A stretch of 64,000 nucleotides of DNA from Rachycentron canadum. Its lineage: Eukaryota; Chordata; Actinopteri; Carangiformes; Rachycentridae. Location of the stretch: NCBI GenBank assembly GCA_038496675.1, contig CM076669.1, forward strand, positions 6,752,656-6,816,655, read 5' to 3'. Made by a program: the position numbers and the translations under genes. Under the pieces are notes generated by a model, which was given only the letters and a program-made list of their open reading frames with translations, made no database searches and was not told where the DNA came from. Shown one piece after another: positions 13,552 to 25,530 of this stretch (positions are counted from its first letter, which is position 1; each line of letters opens with the position of its first letter).

Positions 13552-13755
13552 ATGTCAAAGGTTAAGGTCACGACAACCTCAGATTCTTGTGAAAGACATA
13601 TATCGCAGGGACGCCTAGTGCCAATTTAGTTACATCTTTGCACAAATGTTCACTTGGACTCAAGGATGAAGTGATCACAACTTGGTGGTCAAAGGTCAAG
13701 GTTGCAATGACCTTATACATGTAAACTGTATCTCCTCAGGTTGGTGGGGATGTAC
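13552..13755 (+). mobile_element. Teleost dispersed repeat with repeated AGGTCA boxes
   Basis: The segment contains a caaaggttaaggtcac phrase. This is followed by a gggacgcc...cacaaatgttcacttggact block, then ggatgaagtgat and tggtggtcaaaggtcaaggt. The order matches a middle-repetitive fish sequence I recall, built of loosely repeated units, each containing a GGTCAAAGGTCAAGGT-type box. It is non-coding and the boundaries are approximate. The boxes resemble nuclear-receptor half-sites (see findings). Confidence 0.6.
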
Positions 13756-14818
13756 GACCATAACGCAGGAATTCTAGGTTTCTCCAGTTTTATAAAATCC
13801 ATTTTATTTCCTCACTTGACCATTTACTTTTCTTTGCTTTTTTAAATGGGCAGAACTAAGTGTGTTAACCCGGACACAACACTGAAAAGGCACTTTTCAA
13901 TCCTTCAAAGCACAAACATCTGAAAATGAAAGGTTTTGGAATAGAGTTTAGTCTTCCATAACCTTTGTGAAAGGCTTTAAATGAAACTCAAAGTGCATGA
14001 AAGCACACAACCATAAGGAAATAGATAAAATGTCACCATGTTGTGCTCTTCAACAGAAACACACCAACTGTGGAACTTGTGAAAGGCACCTCATGCTTTC
14101 TTTTAAAGTGCAATTTAACACTGAATCACAGTGCGGCAGAAAACTGCTGCTACACTGATTTCTGCGTGATGTTATAGTAGCTGTTTTGATTTGACATATG
14201 AAGCGCCTGCTGTGACATCACACATTGGGGTGTGGTCGAAAGCATGGTGTAAAATACCTGAAAGTTTTCATGCTGAGAAAGCAGTATATCAGCAGTTTTC
14301 TTGATATAATTCAGTTTCACTTTACACAAGGTTGGCATCATATTCTTTATTGTTCTTCTAGTCATATTTCCCATGGTGTGAAATAAAGGATACTTGTCTC
14401 CCTCCAATATGATAGTGGTAGAAACACTGATTATTGGAAACTTCAGTCTAAAACTATTGGTATTGATCTGTGTCCATTAAAGCCACGAGTTGAACGCTAC
14501 TCTGTATTGGTTTTCTGTATTGTTTTATTCCACTACCTCAGTATTTTTAGTATGTGAGTGCATTGTTCTGTTTTCCTCTAAATGCATGCAGGCATGCATC
14601 ACAGTGTTTGTCTGTCATCTCCATACCTCCTGTATATATGCCATTAGCTGTCTTGGACTGTTTCTGCTGTTTCTCCTGCACAAACGTGAGTCGGCAGATC
14701 GGATGGGACCGGACAGAGCTGGCAGCTAGCCCGTGTATCTTAGTTAAAGGGCAGTGTGTGCATAATGCTGGCGCGGCGGAGTATCAGGGTCTATAATCTC
14801 TTCTGGAGTAGTGTCATC
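13756..14818. other. Gene-free stretch leading into a GC-richer islet
   Basis: Mostly AT-rich to about 14,640, including an 8-bp-arm inverted repeat of atgcatgc type at 14,582-14,599. From about 14,690 the base composition becomes noticeably richer in G and C, with CpG-containing words such as ggcgcggcgg at 14,770-14,779. No recognisable coding region in this segment. Confidence 0.5.
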
Positions 14819-14911
14819 ATGGCGGGGTCAGAGTCCCCTCTTCCCGGCACGGAGGGAGAAGGAGAGTGGAGTGGAACTGACAGTCTGGACACCCTAGGCC
14901 ATGCTCAGTAG
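14819..14911 (+). other. 30-codon mini-ORF in a GC-rich islet
   Basis: An ATG in good start context (A at -3, G at +4: catcATGGCGG) opens a frame beginning MAGSESPLPG and ending GHAQ before TAG. The islet is richer in G+C than its surroundings. It does not match any protein I know, has no donor site before the stop, and is too short to judge coding bias. It could be a chance frame, a small peptide, or the start of an unrecognised transcript. Confidence 0.15.
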
Positions 14912-15384
14912 AGCTGCAGGCAAGCTAGGCACAAGGACAAACGACATATTGCAGCACACATTAGCATTTTAAGTCTGGCATAGCATTTAGAGTTAGAAAA
15001 TGATGCAAATTTGCCACACATATTTGATTGGTGTGGCAGAAGTAGCATATTAGCTTGGGTGCACCGGGACAGATTTTCTCAGGGACCATGTAGGCTGACC
15101 CTCAGCACACTCACAGCCATTTTTTAAGTATCAAGAAGGAATCAGTGAATTTCTGCTATCTGCAAAGTCCCAGGTTAGCCCATTGTGAATGTTAAACCAT
15201 TGCACTGCTTAAGGTTGCATAGAATAGGCTACTGTTACACAGCTTACACGAGCTGCTTACTCTGGCACTCAGTTCAGTGCAACCAAGAAAGTGTTCTGGA
15301 AATAGAACTGCAACAACTGCAGATGTTTTAACAATGTCGAGAAACTGGCCCCCGGTTGCCATATTTGTGTTTTCTCTCCTTCAG

Positions 15385-15731
15385 ATGATTACCCCAATAA
15401 GCTGATGGTGCACTCCACCAGGCAGGGAGAAATGTACACAGAGGCAGGCTTCAACAGATGCTGCCTGCTCATGTACTCCGAAAAACTCCCCTTTTTGCAA
15501 GTCGACAATTTGAACCGTCGCTGGAGCCACTTGTTTTTATTCTCACTCTTACTTGTCTCTCTCCTCCTTGAGAGAGTTTGCTTCTTAAAATATTCATCCC
15601 CTTTCTTTCCCTCTTACTTCTCAACTAACTTTTTGTCAGGAGAACAATTTTTAGAGCCTTTTTTTTCTCTGTCTTTACAGCTCTCTCTCTTTTTCTCTCT
15701 ACTGCCTGGACTGTTTTGTTTGCCCCTCTAG
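15385..15731 (+). other. Exon-like open segment after a strong acceptor
   Basis: The run tttctctccttcag directly precedes a frame read GAT TAC CCC AAT AAG (DYPNKLMVHSTRQ...). For about 33 codons (15,387-15,485) the third positions are strongly G/C although the flanks are AT-rich, as in a real vertebrate exon. After about 15,490 the sequence becomes a C/T tract that stays open to TAG at 15,731, so the plausible coding part is only the first third. No consensus donor was found at its end and I do not recognise the peptide. It may be an exon of an unknown gene, a terminal exon of a non-coding RNA, or chance. Confidence 0.2.
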
Positions 15732-18700
15732 ACTTCAGCTCTCTGTTGTTATCTGGGTCAGTTTGCAAGTGGAGTTTCTCCTCAGCTTTTTCTTTATTTA
15801 TTTTACCCCCCAAAACAAAAGGGGGCTACGTCTATTATTAGCACAACACCAGTAACAGGGGTTGTCCTCCTTTCATTGTCGTAGGTGACATGAATATTGC
15901 AAACAAGAGGACTTACTGTGTAGGAAATGAATTAGTGCTATTTTTCCACATGAAAAGGTCCTGTCAGTCTCTGTTACACATGTGCACCTGATTTTCTCGT
16001 AGTCCTTTTCTCTCTCTCGCTCTCCCTTTCCCTTTTTCTTCAACCTCAGCATTACAAAATGAATGATGAATGTTTTATTATATTATTTCCCTGTTCCCAT
16101 AGTTGCCAGGAGGTATACGCAGTAGGCATTTCGACAGTGCCTTTGTGACATTCCCCCAGGGTTCTACAGAGGATTGAAGCATAGCAGAGAAGATTAACGC
16201 TTGCATGTTTTGTATTATTCCTCTAAACCCTGGAAGGTGAATGTGGAAGGTCACCATTGTATACTATATAATATAAAGTACGCCTGCCATTGTCAAGGAT
16301 TAAGGTCTGTCCAATGGAATTATAATAGCTGCCATAGTGTTACATACTAGGAGTGGTTTGTGATGTCTTAAATACAGAGACCATAGCCATGCAATTATGA
16401 TGCAGTATAATACACATGTCAACATTGTTAGTCATGCTGCTTTTCATACATTGAAGGTGATAAATGCTTTATTGAAGTGTAACTTTCATAAATTAAAGAC
16501 TAAATGATAACCTGATTAATGAATGAAAAATTGTTTTATCATCATGCCTTCTAATAACTTCAAACCTATGCAGATTTCTGGGATTAAATTAATGAAAGGT
16601 CAAACCTCAAGGTCAAACAATTTTAGATTAATTCCACTCTATTTCAGTGTTTCATCTGTTCTGTAGTTGATCAAACTCAACTCCCATCCCAACGCCTCAG
16701 CACAGAAGCTAAACCCAGGGGTGACGCTGTCCGATTGATTGTGCTTATCTGCAATGCATTTTTTTTTTTTTTTTTACTCCAACACCTCCTCCTTTACTGC
16801 CTGATTGCTTCACCTCACTTGATAGGTTCCATGGACTGTCAATATTTTAGTCAGAGATTAATTTCACTGGCGAATCTAGGCATTGGAAAGCTCTCAGCAA
16901 TCAGATAACATTTATAAAGCCATGCTTGACCCTGAACATGGGGGATGAAGGGAGAGAGACAGAGAGGGTGGTAGAGTTAGTGGGGAACATTATTGAGTCT
17001 CGCAGCTCATCACATTCACCTCAGACTTTTTCAAGCTAATAGGATCCTCATTCTGTGGTTTGACAGAATGACCCACTCGTCCACGTTAACTCATTACAGC
17101 CACGTTTCCAACAGTCCAGCCTTAAAGTTCTTGTCAAGCGGATGCCCAATTACCACCACCACCACCCTCCACCCTCCCCTTTTCTACTGTTCCTGTTTCA
17201 CCTCTGTTTCATACCTATAAGCATAATGTTGACTTCTCTCGTTTTCAGGGAGCATACGGACAACATCATGTTAATCCTTTACTAAGACTGCACAGTCAAT
17301 CATATTAAATCCTAATACTTTCAAGGTGACCTCGGGCATGGATTCACTGGGCATATGGTCCAGTTTTAAGCCTTGAAACAGCAACGTGCAGAGATGGGGG
17401 GGGGTGTTAAAACTGTGGCTTTCATCCAGGGCTCTACTCCTTGTGATTTTGCCCTTTATATGCCTTTTGTTAATTGTTTTTTTCCCAAATTAAGTAGTGG
17501 TTGGATTAACTCAAAGATCACACAATGTGTCGGTTGACAAAAAACAGTAAGCCAATAAATGAACACACCCTTCCAGCCAACATCAGCTTCAATTAGTTTG
17601 CTTTGAAATTTAGATTTTCCTCAATTAGTGCTTTATTTGTCAACCTGGAGCGGAATAAATGGGATTTCAAAGAGACCTATTATGACAAGAGAGTGCATAT
17701 CCTAACAGGCGAGCAAAATATACCCCCATTACTGCTCCTTGACTCATTTATTATGGCTACAAAGTGTTGTTGCGGCACTTAACCTAACAAAAATGCTATA
17801 TGGCACTGCTAAGAAATATTGATTGCTGAGGCACCTATACATCATTTAGTTTCATTATTGACAATTTTGTTCAAGGGGAATTGTCCATATTTGTGGAGTG
17901 TAAGGCCCAGCGTGGGGTCTTTATCCCATCACCAGGTGGATGATTGAGGTGTTTTTATGTGCACAGAGCGGCTGAAGCCCAGGGTGCCTCCATCGGCTGT
18001 GACTAAGATGATATGGTGTTGCAGGACGCACTATACCGTTGCTGTATTTATTGATTTCTGAACTTGATATATACTCATTCTGCCTTATATAATCGTTAAG
18101 AGACACTTGAACATTCACAGCCTTTAAGGTCAGTAAATTAGATCTCCTGTCAGGCATCTGGAAGCTGCAAAGCAATCTTTACTTTCCTTTCACAATAGGT
18201 GTTAGTGTTGCGGGACAAATTTTATGTTACAATTCTTCACTTGCATTCAACATGTCCCACAGATATGAACATGGTCCACATGGGCTTTGCCCTATATCAG
18301 GGCTTATAACCTTATAGTCTTAGCCACTCAGTGTCATCTGTGTACGGCAGTCGCATTGCGACATCTTCAACAACATCAACAGATATAGACAATGGTGAAT
18401 CAATAGTCAGTTGAACTCATCAGAATGCTGTCCCACTTAGAAATCAATCGATGGCCTACAAAAGGCCACCACTGAGAGCTTCCACTGTATGACAGCTCCA
18501 AGCGCAACTTTCAGTCGACTGACAAATCAATCAGATTCCTACAGATGGACGCAATGATCACTGAGATGATGGCATTTGTTGTCCCAACAAAGCACATTAG
18601 ACGAAATTGAGTAGAGAGGCTCAAAAATGCATTATTCCAAACTATCGATGCACAGCTGACAACGAGGCCAGAGGTAACGATTTCACACCTTCTGCTGCCG

Positions 18701-21700
18701 CACAGGTCTGTTGCTGGCGTATCGATCTGTTTTCATGTGTTGCTGGTTGTTAAATGTGAATACCTACTGATGACAGCTGGGATCACTTGTATCCTAGTCT
18801 GCATTAAAGTGTGTAATTTCCAGTGTGCCGCTGCTAAGATAATGGAGTAGACCAGACATAGCTGCATAAATAATGGTGTTTACTTGTAGACAGACTGTAC
18901 TACAGAAACTCTCACTCTTATTCTCTTCACTCTAAAGCGTAATCATATTTATCTGATATCCCCAGCAGTTTTTCCTGAATGTCATCCTAACTTTTCCCAG
19001 TTAACTGATAAAACCAGGACACACTAACAGAAAACCCTCTTAACCACCTACTTATTCTGTGAAGATAAGAATGAGAATATAGGTAAAATGACCCAGTTTG
19101 ACAACAACACGCAAAAGTATGGTGATGGAGGCAAGGAACATCTGCAGATACACAATATTTGCCAGCAAACTTTTGCCCTTTCTGGTCCAAAGATTTTTAC
19201 AGTTATTGATATTGTATCAGGCAAATTTTTAGTGCAAAAGGAATTAATGTTGAATGTTGAAGAAGTGTCTACTACTGCAGGCTGGATGCAGCATATGTGC
19301 TTCATAGGAGACCGCACATCGTCACCTCATTCTTTGAAAATGTTTACAGGAAAACATGAATAAGGAATTATTGCATAGGTGCACTAAAGTTCGATCAAGG
19401 GATTCTCATGAGACCTTTTAATCATGTGCATGCACAGGGAGACCAATAGAATAATCTACACCAGCACGTAGATGACTGATTGGACTTCACATCTCCCCAT
19501 CAGGCTTTAACAACATCACATAATTCAAAAATCTCATGCTCACATTCCCTAAATAGTGGATATGCATGCTCCTGATGCCAACAATTAATGATCACTGGCC
19601 CACCCGCTTAGTGATTTACATTGCCAAAAGAGCGATGACTCATCACACTGTAGTATGATTGATCAACTAGTTGCATTTGTATCGTGTATTATTAAGCACT
19701 TAGGATACGCACACCTTATGTTGATATATTTAAATGCTATGTAATTAACATAAGAAATGTATTGCAGATAGATTGCTGATAGTAGTAAGAAATAATTTTG
19801 TAAATGCCTCAAGCTTTTATAATGGGAAGCAAAACATTGTCTATGGAATGATACTGACATCATTAGCTGTTTCTTACTGGTATTCCACAGAGAAAGTTTA
19901 TACTCCATGGTGTTATTTATACTCCCACATTTTAGTCAAAATTGCCATGATTCATGTGACACGAATGACTCACACTGAGAAGCCAATAATGCCCTGTGGT
20001 TGTACCAAACTATAGCAATAGAAAACATAAAGCTTCAGAATCACAGAGATGGCAGGGAACCCACTACCACTGTGACTGTGCCGCTGCTGCTCCCCTTTCA
20101 CTCTGAAACGCCTAAGATTGATGTGTTCATTTAACATTAGCCTCCAGCACCACAAAGAGGATAAGCACCTGGGCTCTAAAAATACCTCCTTTTCAGATCA
20201 TCTGAGGAAGAGAAAATCAGATGAGTGAAATTACACTCCAAATGGAACCCCATTCATATTACACTGCCCTCCTTGCCAGCGATCCACTGTGTTCACAGTA
20301 ACGCCTCACTTCCTACTGAAATATTGATATTCATATGGAAATGCTACCCTTTATTAACATAATAACATAAACAAATTGGGGATTTGATTTAGGTCCAAGG
20401 AAAGAGGTGGTGGGGCACTTTTGGCAAGCTTACTAGTCAACAGCTGTGCGCCTCAGCCCAGCTCAATGCATGCTTATACTGCTTCAGTTGAGAAGCTTTT
20501 TTTTTTTTTGATAAAACAATGTGTCTGTGTGTTTCTGTGGGGGTGAGTGCAGAGTGATTATATATCTATAAGCTTGTTGTCATAGTAACAGTGCCATGCA
20601 AGGTTTACTCTTTTTTTTTCTGTCTCTCTTTTATAGTCTACGAAAAACAACCCCTGGGAATCAAAAGCCAACAATTAACTGAGCTGTGTCAGCCATTTAA
20701 GGATTTTCAAAATAACATTTTAATGAATATGAGTATCATGGGGGGTAAAAAATGGTTACTGCTCAACACTGTCCTTTTTTTCTACAAAGGATTTGCATTT
20801 GTGCAGATAATCCAGCTCTAACATCAGTTCATTTACATTAAAAGTGTGCGAGTGAGTGTGTGCGTGCAGCAATGCGTGTGTGGGTGAATGTGGTATACAG
20901 TTTGTCTCACCACAATTGAACAAGCATACAAGTAGCTGCTATTTTGCTTAATAAGCCTCAATTCCACTCAATTCACTAGAGATGAGGTAGCTGGTAAAGG
21001 TCACACACTTAAAATAGATCCTTCCTAGTATGGGCAAATGGCAGTACAAGAAAAAAATGGTATAATGAGTCTAGTGTCACTCCTTCAAACAGCATGTTTT
21101 TACCTTTTTATGGAGATATTATTCAGCAGCCATGTCCTTTCTCATCACTCACTGCTTCTCTTCATGTAAGTGAGATGGAAAGAATGGGGATGTGGTCAGT
21201 CAGTCATGTCTAAGAAGACCTTGGAGGACCAGAGAGCTTTTCCGCTGGGACTTGACAGCACAAAGCTGATAGATTGGTTCACCCAGCAGACAAGCTCCAG
21301 CAAAAAAGCAAGACACCATGACCACACCTGGGACATTAAATCACAGTGGAATATCATTATATTGATTCCTCTTGGGGACAGGTGCTAATAGGTCCATTTC
21401 ACAGTAAAACAACTTGGAGGAAGAGTATATCAAGGTTAAATCAGAGCAAATTGCAAGAGCATGCATTGAAATGTAATCACATTGAAGACCATATGGAGAC
21501 AAAGCACATGATAAATGTGTTTCACACATGTACTCATGCAAATAACAGATGCAAAAATAATATTTTTCAATAACAATTCATCTGTCATTTTTCTGTAAAA
21601 TGACAGGAAATTAAGAAATATATATGTGTGCATCCATAATAATGACTAACAGTGAAAAAGCTCAAGGATAATACTGTTATATATGACATTTATATGAGCA

Positions 21701-22000
21701 AAACTTCACCTTGGAGAAAGTAAACCCCAGAATGTTTGATCCTCTTGACTGAAAAACAACTGATCCAACTGATCATCAAGAGGAGTGTGGGATAATTTCC
21801 TGTTGATTGGGAAATTGATTAATTGACCCATTAACCGAGCATGTAGTCCAATGCATATTTGGTATACTTTGTCATGGAATAGCTGTAAAACAAATTGCTA
21901 GACTAGTTTTGAGTTTTCAAAAAGAGATAATTCCTTTGTTCCATGTATGAAATGACTCCAGTGACTTTGTAGTCCCTGCCACCCTGCAGCTTCCTTGCAT
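15732..22000. other. Gene-free stretch
   Basis: AT-rich with short homopolymers (T17 at 16,759-16,775; T13 at 20,497-20,509; G9 near 17,396-17,404), CT-rich DNA around 16,000-16,040 and a CCA run at 17,153-17,165. Overlapping sub-100-residue frames on both strands around 18,990-19,360 show no domain. A short GGTCA-containing phrase near 16,597-16,617 was noted but is not a clear repeat. No gene called. Confidence 0.6.
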
Positions 22001-22009
22001 ACGATCTTT

Positions 22010-22470
22010 TAGCAACCACCACACTGGCATCAACAGACACAATTCCATCTGCTGAACGCGAAGGACAAATCACAGGGGTGCATTTGATTCATCTGCCCCC
22101 TGGTGAGAGAAGCGCCCGCTGTTCCACCATTTATCCCATTTATCCCTCCTTACTCATCAGTCCCTGTGGCATCAAATGGAAGCAGGAAAAGCGAGAGATC
22201 AGATTTGCTAATTAGGCTGATTTTAACATGTTCATTCTAATCCAAGCAAGTGCTGCGCCCCACGCTCCAACCAACAGCTAAATGACCTGTGCTGAGGTAT
22301 TAATTGCAATCTCTTAGTTATACGTCTTAATTAACCTCCACCTCACCCTGCACCACCACCAAAATAGACCTTTTTTTCTGATAAGATTGATTCTATAGCT
22401 GAGACCGTCTATTTCATACTGTGAGTGAGCCTGTTTTCCAATTAATTGGGAAATCCTTGAGAGAGATACC
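22010..22470. promoter_or_regulatory. Candidate regulatory block: CTCF-like core plus TAAT-motif cluster
   Basis: The block holds a CTCF-like core on the minus strand at 22,093-22,106. To its right are four AT-core homeodomain-type motifs: GCTAATTAGG at 22,207, ATTAATT at 22,299, TTAATTAA at 22,327 and the 12-bp palindrome CCAATTAATTGG at 22,438. Such mixtures are typical of conserved developmental enhancers, but conservation cannot be tested here. The call is inference from motif content alone. Confidence 0.3.
22093..22106 (-). promoter_or_regulatory. CTCF-like core motif
   Basis: Read on the minus strand the site is TCACCAGGGGGCAG. It agrees with the vertebrate CTCF core CCASYAGRKGGCRS at 13 of 14 positions, only the first base differing. 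A match of this length is uncommon by chance but not proof of binding. The flanking DNA is not recognised as a repeat. Confidence 0.45.
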
Positions 22471-23954
22471 AGATCAAAAGTAATAAATATAACAGCAGGG
22501 AAGGGTTTACTCTATCCTTAAGAATTATAAACAAATCACTACTAAAACTAATTTGTCTAATACAATGATTTTTCTCTTAATCTCTTTGATTACTTCCTAA
22601 TAAAGCATGAAACAGACTTTCGCTAACACAAAATACAAAAAACTACTACTTCACTGAGTTTTGTCTAAACCCGATTAAAAGTGACATTACTTAAAGAAGT
22701 TTAGAGCACTGGTACATGTTGGCATTGACTATGCATATCAATCAATAAAATCAGCACTGCAGACTGTGAGTAGAGTCTGAATATAGCACTATGAAATGTG
22801 CTTAGGCACATTTGAAAGTTTTACCACTGAAACTGGACTAATTACTCTCGTTAGGAGTTGGCAATGCGTGAGCCAGATCATTTCAGATTTGGAGGATAAT
22901 CAAAGGGCCAAAGAGATGGAAGGATTCCCTAACCCAACCACATTTTTCTGGCACAGACACACAAGACAAGGTCTTAAAATGTGGGAGTAGAACAACAGAA
23001 TTAAGCTGTGTGGTTACAGTAAAGATGTTTCCCCATGAACATGCATGGACAGGTCAAGGCCTCTGTCAAAACCAAATGTGAGGACTGGTATTCAGGCTGA
23101 CAATATCAGGTCCTCTTGACATTTGTGATGGATCTGCGTTGTTCCCTGAATGTTTAATAACCCACCCTCAGTGTGGCACAAAGTAGATAGATAGTGTTCT
23201 TTTTATTGAAGCCTTTGTAATTAAATACCAAAAGCTGAATTCAGATACTGTGTTTGAAAAGAATGGTGTTGTTGCAAGCACCACAGTACTGCAATTCATC
23301 ACTTTGTTTCATTTGTTTATTAATTGACAGATATATGTGTGTATACAGTATATAGTTTAAATCCTCATGGGTTCACAATTTTGTTTTTGTTACCGTTTGT
23401 TTGCTATTACTTCTGCAAGTACCACTCAATGCATTTACATTATGTAATTACTTTTTCATTGTCTGCCATTTCCCCTGCTGGATCTAAATTGTTTTCACAC
23501 ATGCATGGAATTCACAGGAAACAATGCAGCTTGTGATTCAGTGTCTCAGTTTTATCATATTGATATCAGCCTCACTGTGGCTCCATTAGTTATTGCTCAT
23601 GCAAACCCAATATTTCTGATTCCTGTTGGGAAATACATTAAACAGGTGAACCACATGGGGTGGCTTTTATTGTGAGGCAGCCACAGGAGAGGAAACGTAT
23701 TTGTCGTCATTGTTAGCACAGACCACAGTTGTTTAAAAATGCATCTACAAAGACATTTTCTGATAACAGATCAGATGATTATGGTATTTTCCAATACCCT
23801 GTTTGACTTGTATGACTTCCAGCCACACTGTTTTGATGCAAACTTACATATAAATATATAACTAATATAATTATCAATAAATATAAAATAATCAAAATTA
23901 CTCCAATCAAGGGAGGAGTGTTTTATGGTTGAATCTATGTTGGCAATCATCACT
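22471..23954. other. Gene-free stretch
   Basis: AT-rich sequence. A 64-residue frame at 22,796-22,990 (+) has no family resemblance and no splice support. Nothing else supportable was seen. Confidence 0.6.
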
Positions 23955-24090
23955 GCTTATGTGTCTTTCAGCAAGGCACTGAGTCTCTACCGCTGTAGTG
24001 TTGGAGCTTGCCTCTAAAATCCCCATGCAGGAGGTGTAAAGAGACTTTCTCTGTAGGATCAATAAGGTATCACTTTATTTTTATGAAAGT
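23955..24090 (+). mobile_element. Possible short dispersed repeat fragment
   Basis: The phrases tctttcagcaaggcactgag and, about 75 nt on, ctgtaggatcaataaggtat resemble a fish non-autonomous repeat in which a caaggcactgaa-type phrase precedes a ggatcaataaagtat end. Only two short phrases fit and the ends are undefined, so the call is weak. Confidence 0.3.
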
Positions 24091-24469
24091 TACCCCAGGC
24101 CTTTACACTGGCAACTTGTTTTCAGCATCAGTTGTAATGGAATGTTTGCTTGGTCGCTCACACAGTATGCACGGTTAACTCCCCTACATAAATGCTTTAA
24201 TCAATTTCCTCTCTATTGCTGTAGACCTTTTGCTTAAAGAGCCCATAAACACACTGTCGCCAGCCAGCGTTTACCAAGTAGGGTAGCGCGGGGCACAACC
24301 TAACACATGTTGTTGTCTGGGAAATTATTTTAAAATGTTATACATATATATATACATCTCTGCTACAAACAAACACTTGAACTTTGTTTCTTGCACCTAC
24401 CAGCCGTGTATAATTGCACCAAAAATGATGGGAAATGCAATGTTTCAATCTACCTTGAGGGTGTGATTG

Positions 24470-25085
24470 ATTATGAAAGACACCTTTTCACATTTTGCTA
24501 CGTTGCAACCTTATGCTAAATTGTTTTTTTAATGCTAAATCGATGTATCCGTCATCAATCTATAGTCAGTATCCCCTAATGACAAAGTGAAAACATAGTT
24601 TTAGACTAGCAAATTGATTGAAAGGGAAACACTGAAATATCACATTAGCCTAAGTATTCAGATCCTTCACTGTGACACGTGAAAGTTAGTTTGGATGCTT
24701 CCCATTTCTTTTGATCATCTTTGAATTGATTGGAGGCCAGATGGGGTAAATTCAAGAGCAGGGCGTGATTTGGAGAAGTACACACTTGTCAATGTAAGGC
24801 TTCGCAGCTGACAATATATATCATAGAAAAACCAAGCCATGAGGAGGAAGGAGCTGCCTGCAGAGCTCAGAGGCAGGATTGTGTCATGGTATGTGGGGAA
24901 GGCTACAAAAAATTCTGCTTCATTGAAGATTCCCAAGAGCACAGTGGCCTCTGTAAATCTTAAATGGAAGAAGTTTGAACAACCAGGGCTAGAGCTGACT
25001 GCCTGGCCAAACTGATCAGTCAGGGTGAAGGGAGAGGGAACCATGAACCCGATGGTGACTCTGGCTGAACTCCAGAAATTCTGAT
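24470..25085 (+). mobile_element. Tc1/mariner-like DNA transposon, truncated 5' part
   Basis: The left end carries terminal-repeat sequence of the fish Tc1 type (ccttttcacattttgctacg and then gcaacctta). It is followed by the internal repeat words tcatcaatctatagtcagta, cctaatgacaaagtgaaaac and ctgaaatatcac, then the leader and the first part of the transposase. The match stops near 25,085, inside the transposase; no right terminal repeat was found nearby. The copy is old, with many substitutions and small deletions, and must be immobile. Because it is a 5' fragment, internal deletion or later rearrangement removed the rest. Confidence 0.85.
24839..25015 (+). pseudogene. Tc1-like transposase, N-terminal fragment, broken
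   Basis: The frame starts at the expected ATG (MRRKELPAELRGRIVSW) and runs 58 codons to TGA. It covers the start of the paired-like helix-turn-helix DNA-binding region; the words KIPKSTVASV and LKWKKF are hallmarks of the Tc1 family. A deletion before the GRP-type linker shifts the frame, giving the early stop. Homology continues out of frame to about 25,078 (tgaacccgatggtgactctg). The catalytic DDE domain is absent. Intact family members are about 340 residues. The long antisense frame over this region (24,715-25,176, minus) is a shadow of the transposon. Confidence 0.85.
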
Positions 25086-25308
25086 GTTTTTCCTTTTTAT
25101 TTTTAAAGCTGTGTAAGACAAAATGTACCTGTGCCCTGGAGACGCTGTAAAATTGGCTGACCAACATTTCTAACAATACAACACAGTTCTACTTTTCATC
25201 AAAACCAAACATGTCATTCATACATTTCCGAGCACAATTCAAGTGGCCACCTCAAAGAAGGCAGACTGTAACCCATTGCTGCCCCCAGGGGCAGAGGAGG
25301 CAAAATTC

Positions 25309-25338
25309 TTTTTTTTTTTATATATATATATATATATA
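25309..25338. repeat. T run and (TA)n microsatellite
   Basis: An 11-nt T run flows into about ten TA units. It abuts the dispersed repeat starting at 25,339, as often happens at the ends of short interspersed elements. Confidence 0.9.
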
Positions 25339-25530
25339 GTGCCAAATCATAAGCAAGTTACCTCAAGGCAGTTTTGCATATAGAGCAAGTCTAGACCAAA
25401 CTCTTTATAAAATTATTTAAATGCACCCAACAGATCCCATCATTAGCAAGCAGGCAGGCAGGGAAAACGTCCTTTAAGAGGCGGAAACCTGATGCTATTC
25501 CTCAATAGGGCTCCATCTCCTCTCTCGTGA
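25339..25530 (+). mobile_element. Teleost dispersed repeat fragment (tagagcaagtctagacc type)
   Basis: Ordered phrases tgccaaatcataagcaagtt, acctcaaggcagttttgcat, atagagcaagtctagacc, acccaacagatccca and agcaagcaggcag match a common non-autonomous repeat I remember from percomorph genomes, with moderate divergence. It is non-coding. It follows the Tc1 remnant by about 250 bp, so 24.5-25.5 kb is a small cluster of transposon debris. Confidence 0.6.

Noticed and set aside
14582..14599. 8-bp-arm inverted repeat atgcatgc
   Set aside because: Alternating atgc words are self-complementary, so this level of symmetry is expected by chance.
24715..25176. 153-residue minus-strand frame
   Set aside because: It is the antisense of the Tc1-like transposon, whose plus strand carries the recognisable transposase start.
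25281..25297. CTCF-like word around cccccaggggcag
   Set aside because: One G short of the core, so the register fails; it is a small palindrome rather than a CTCF match.
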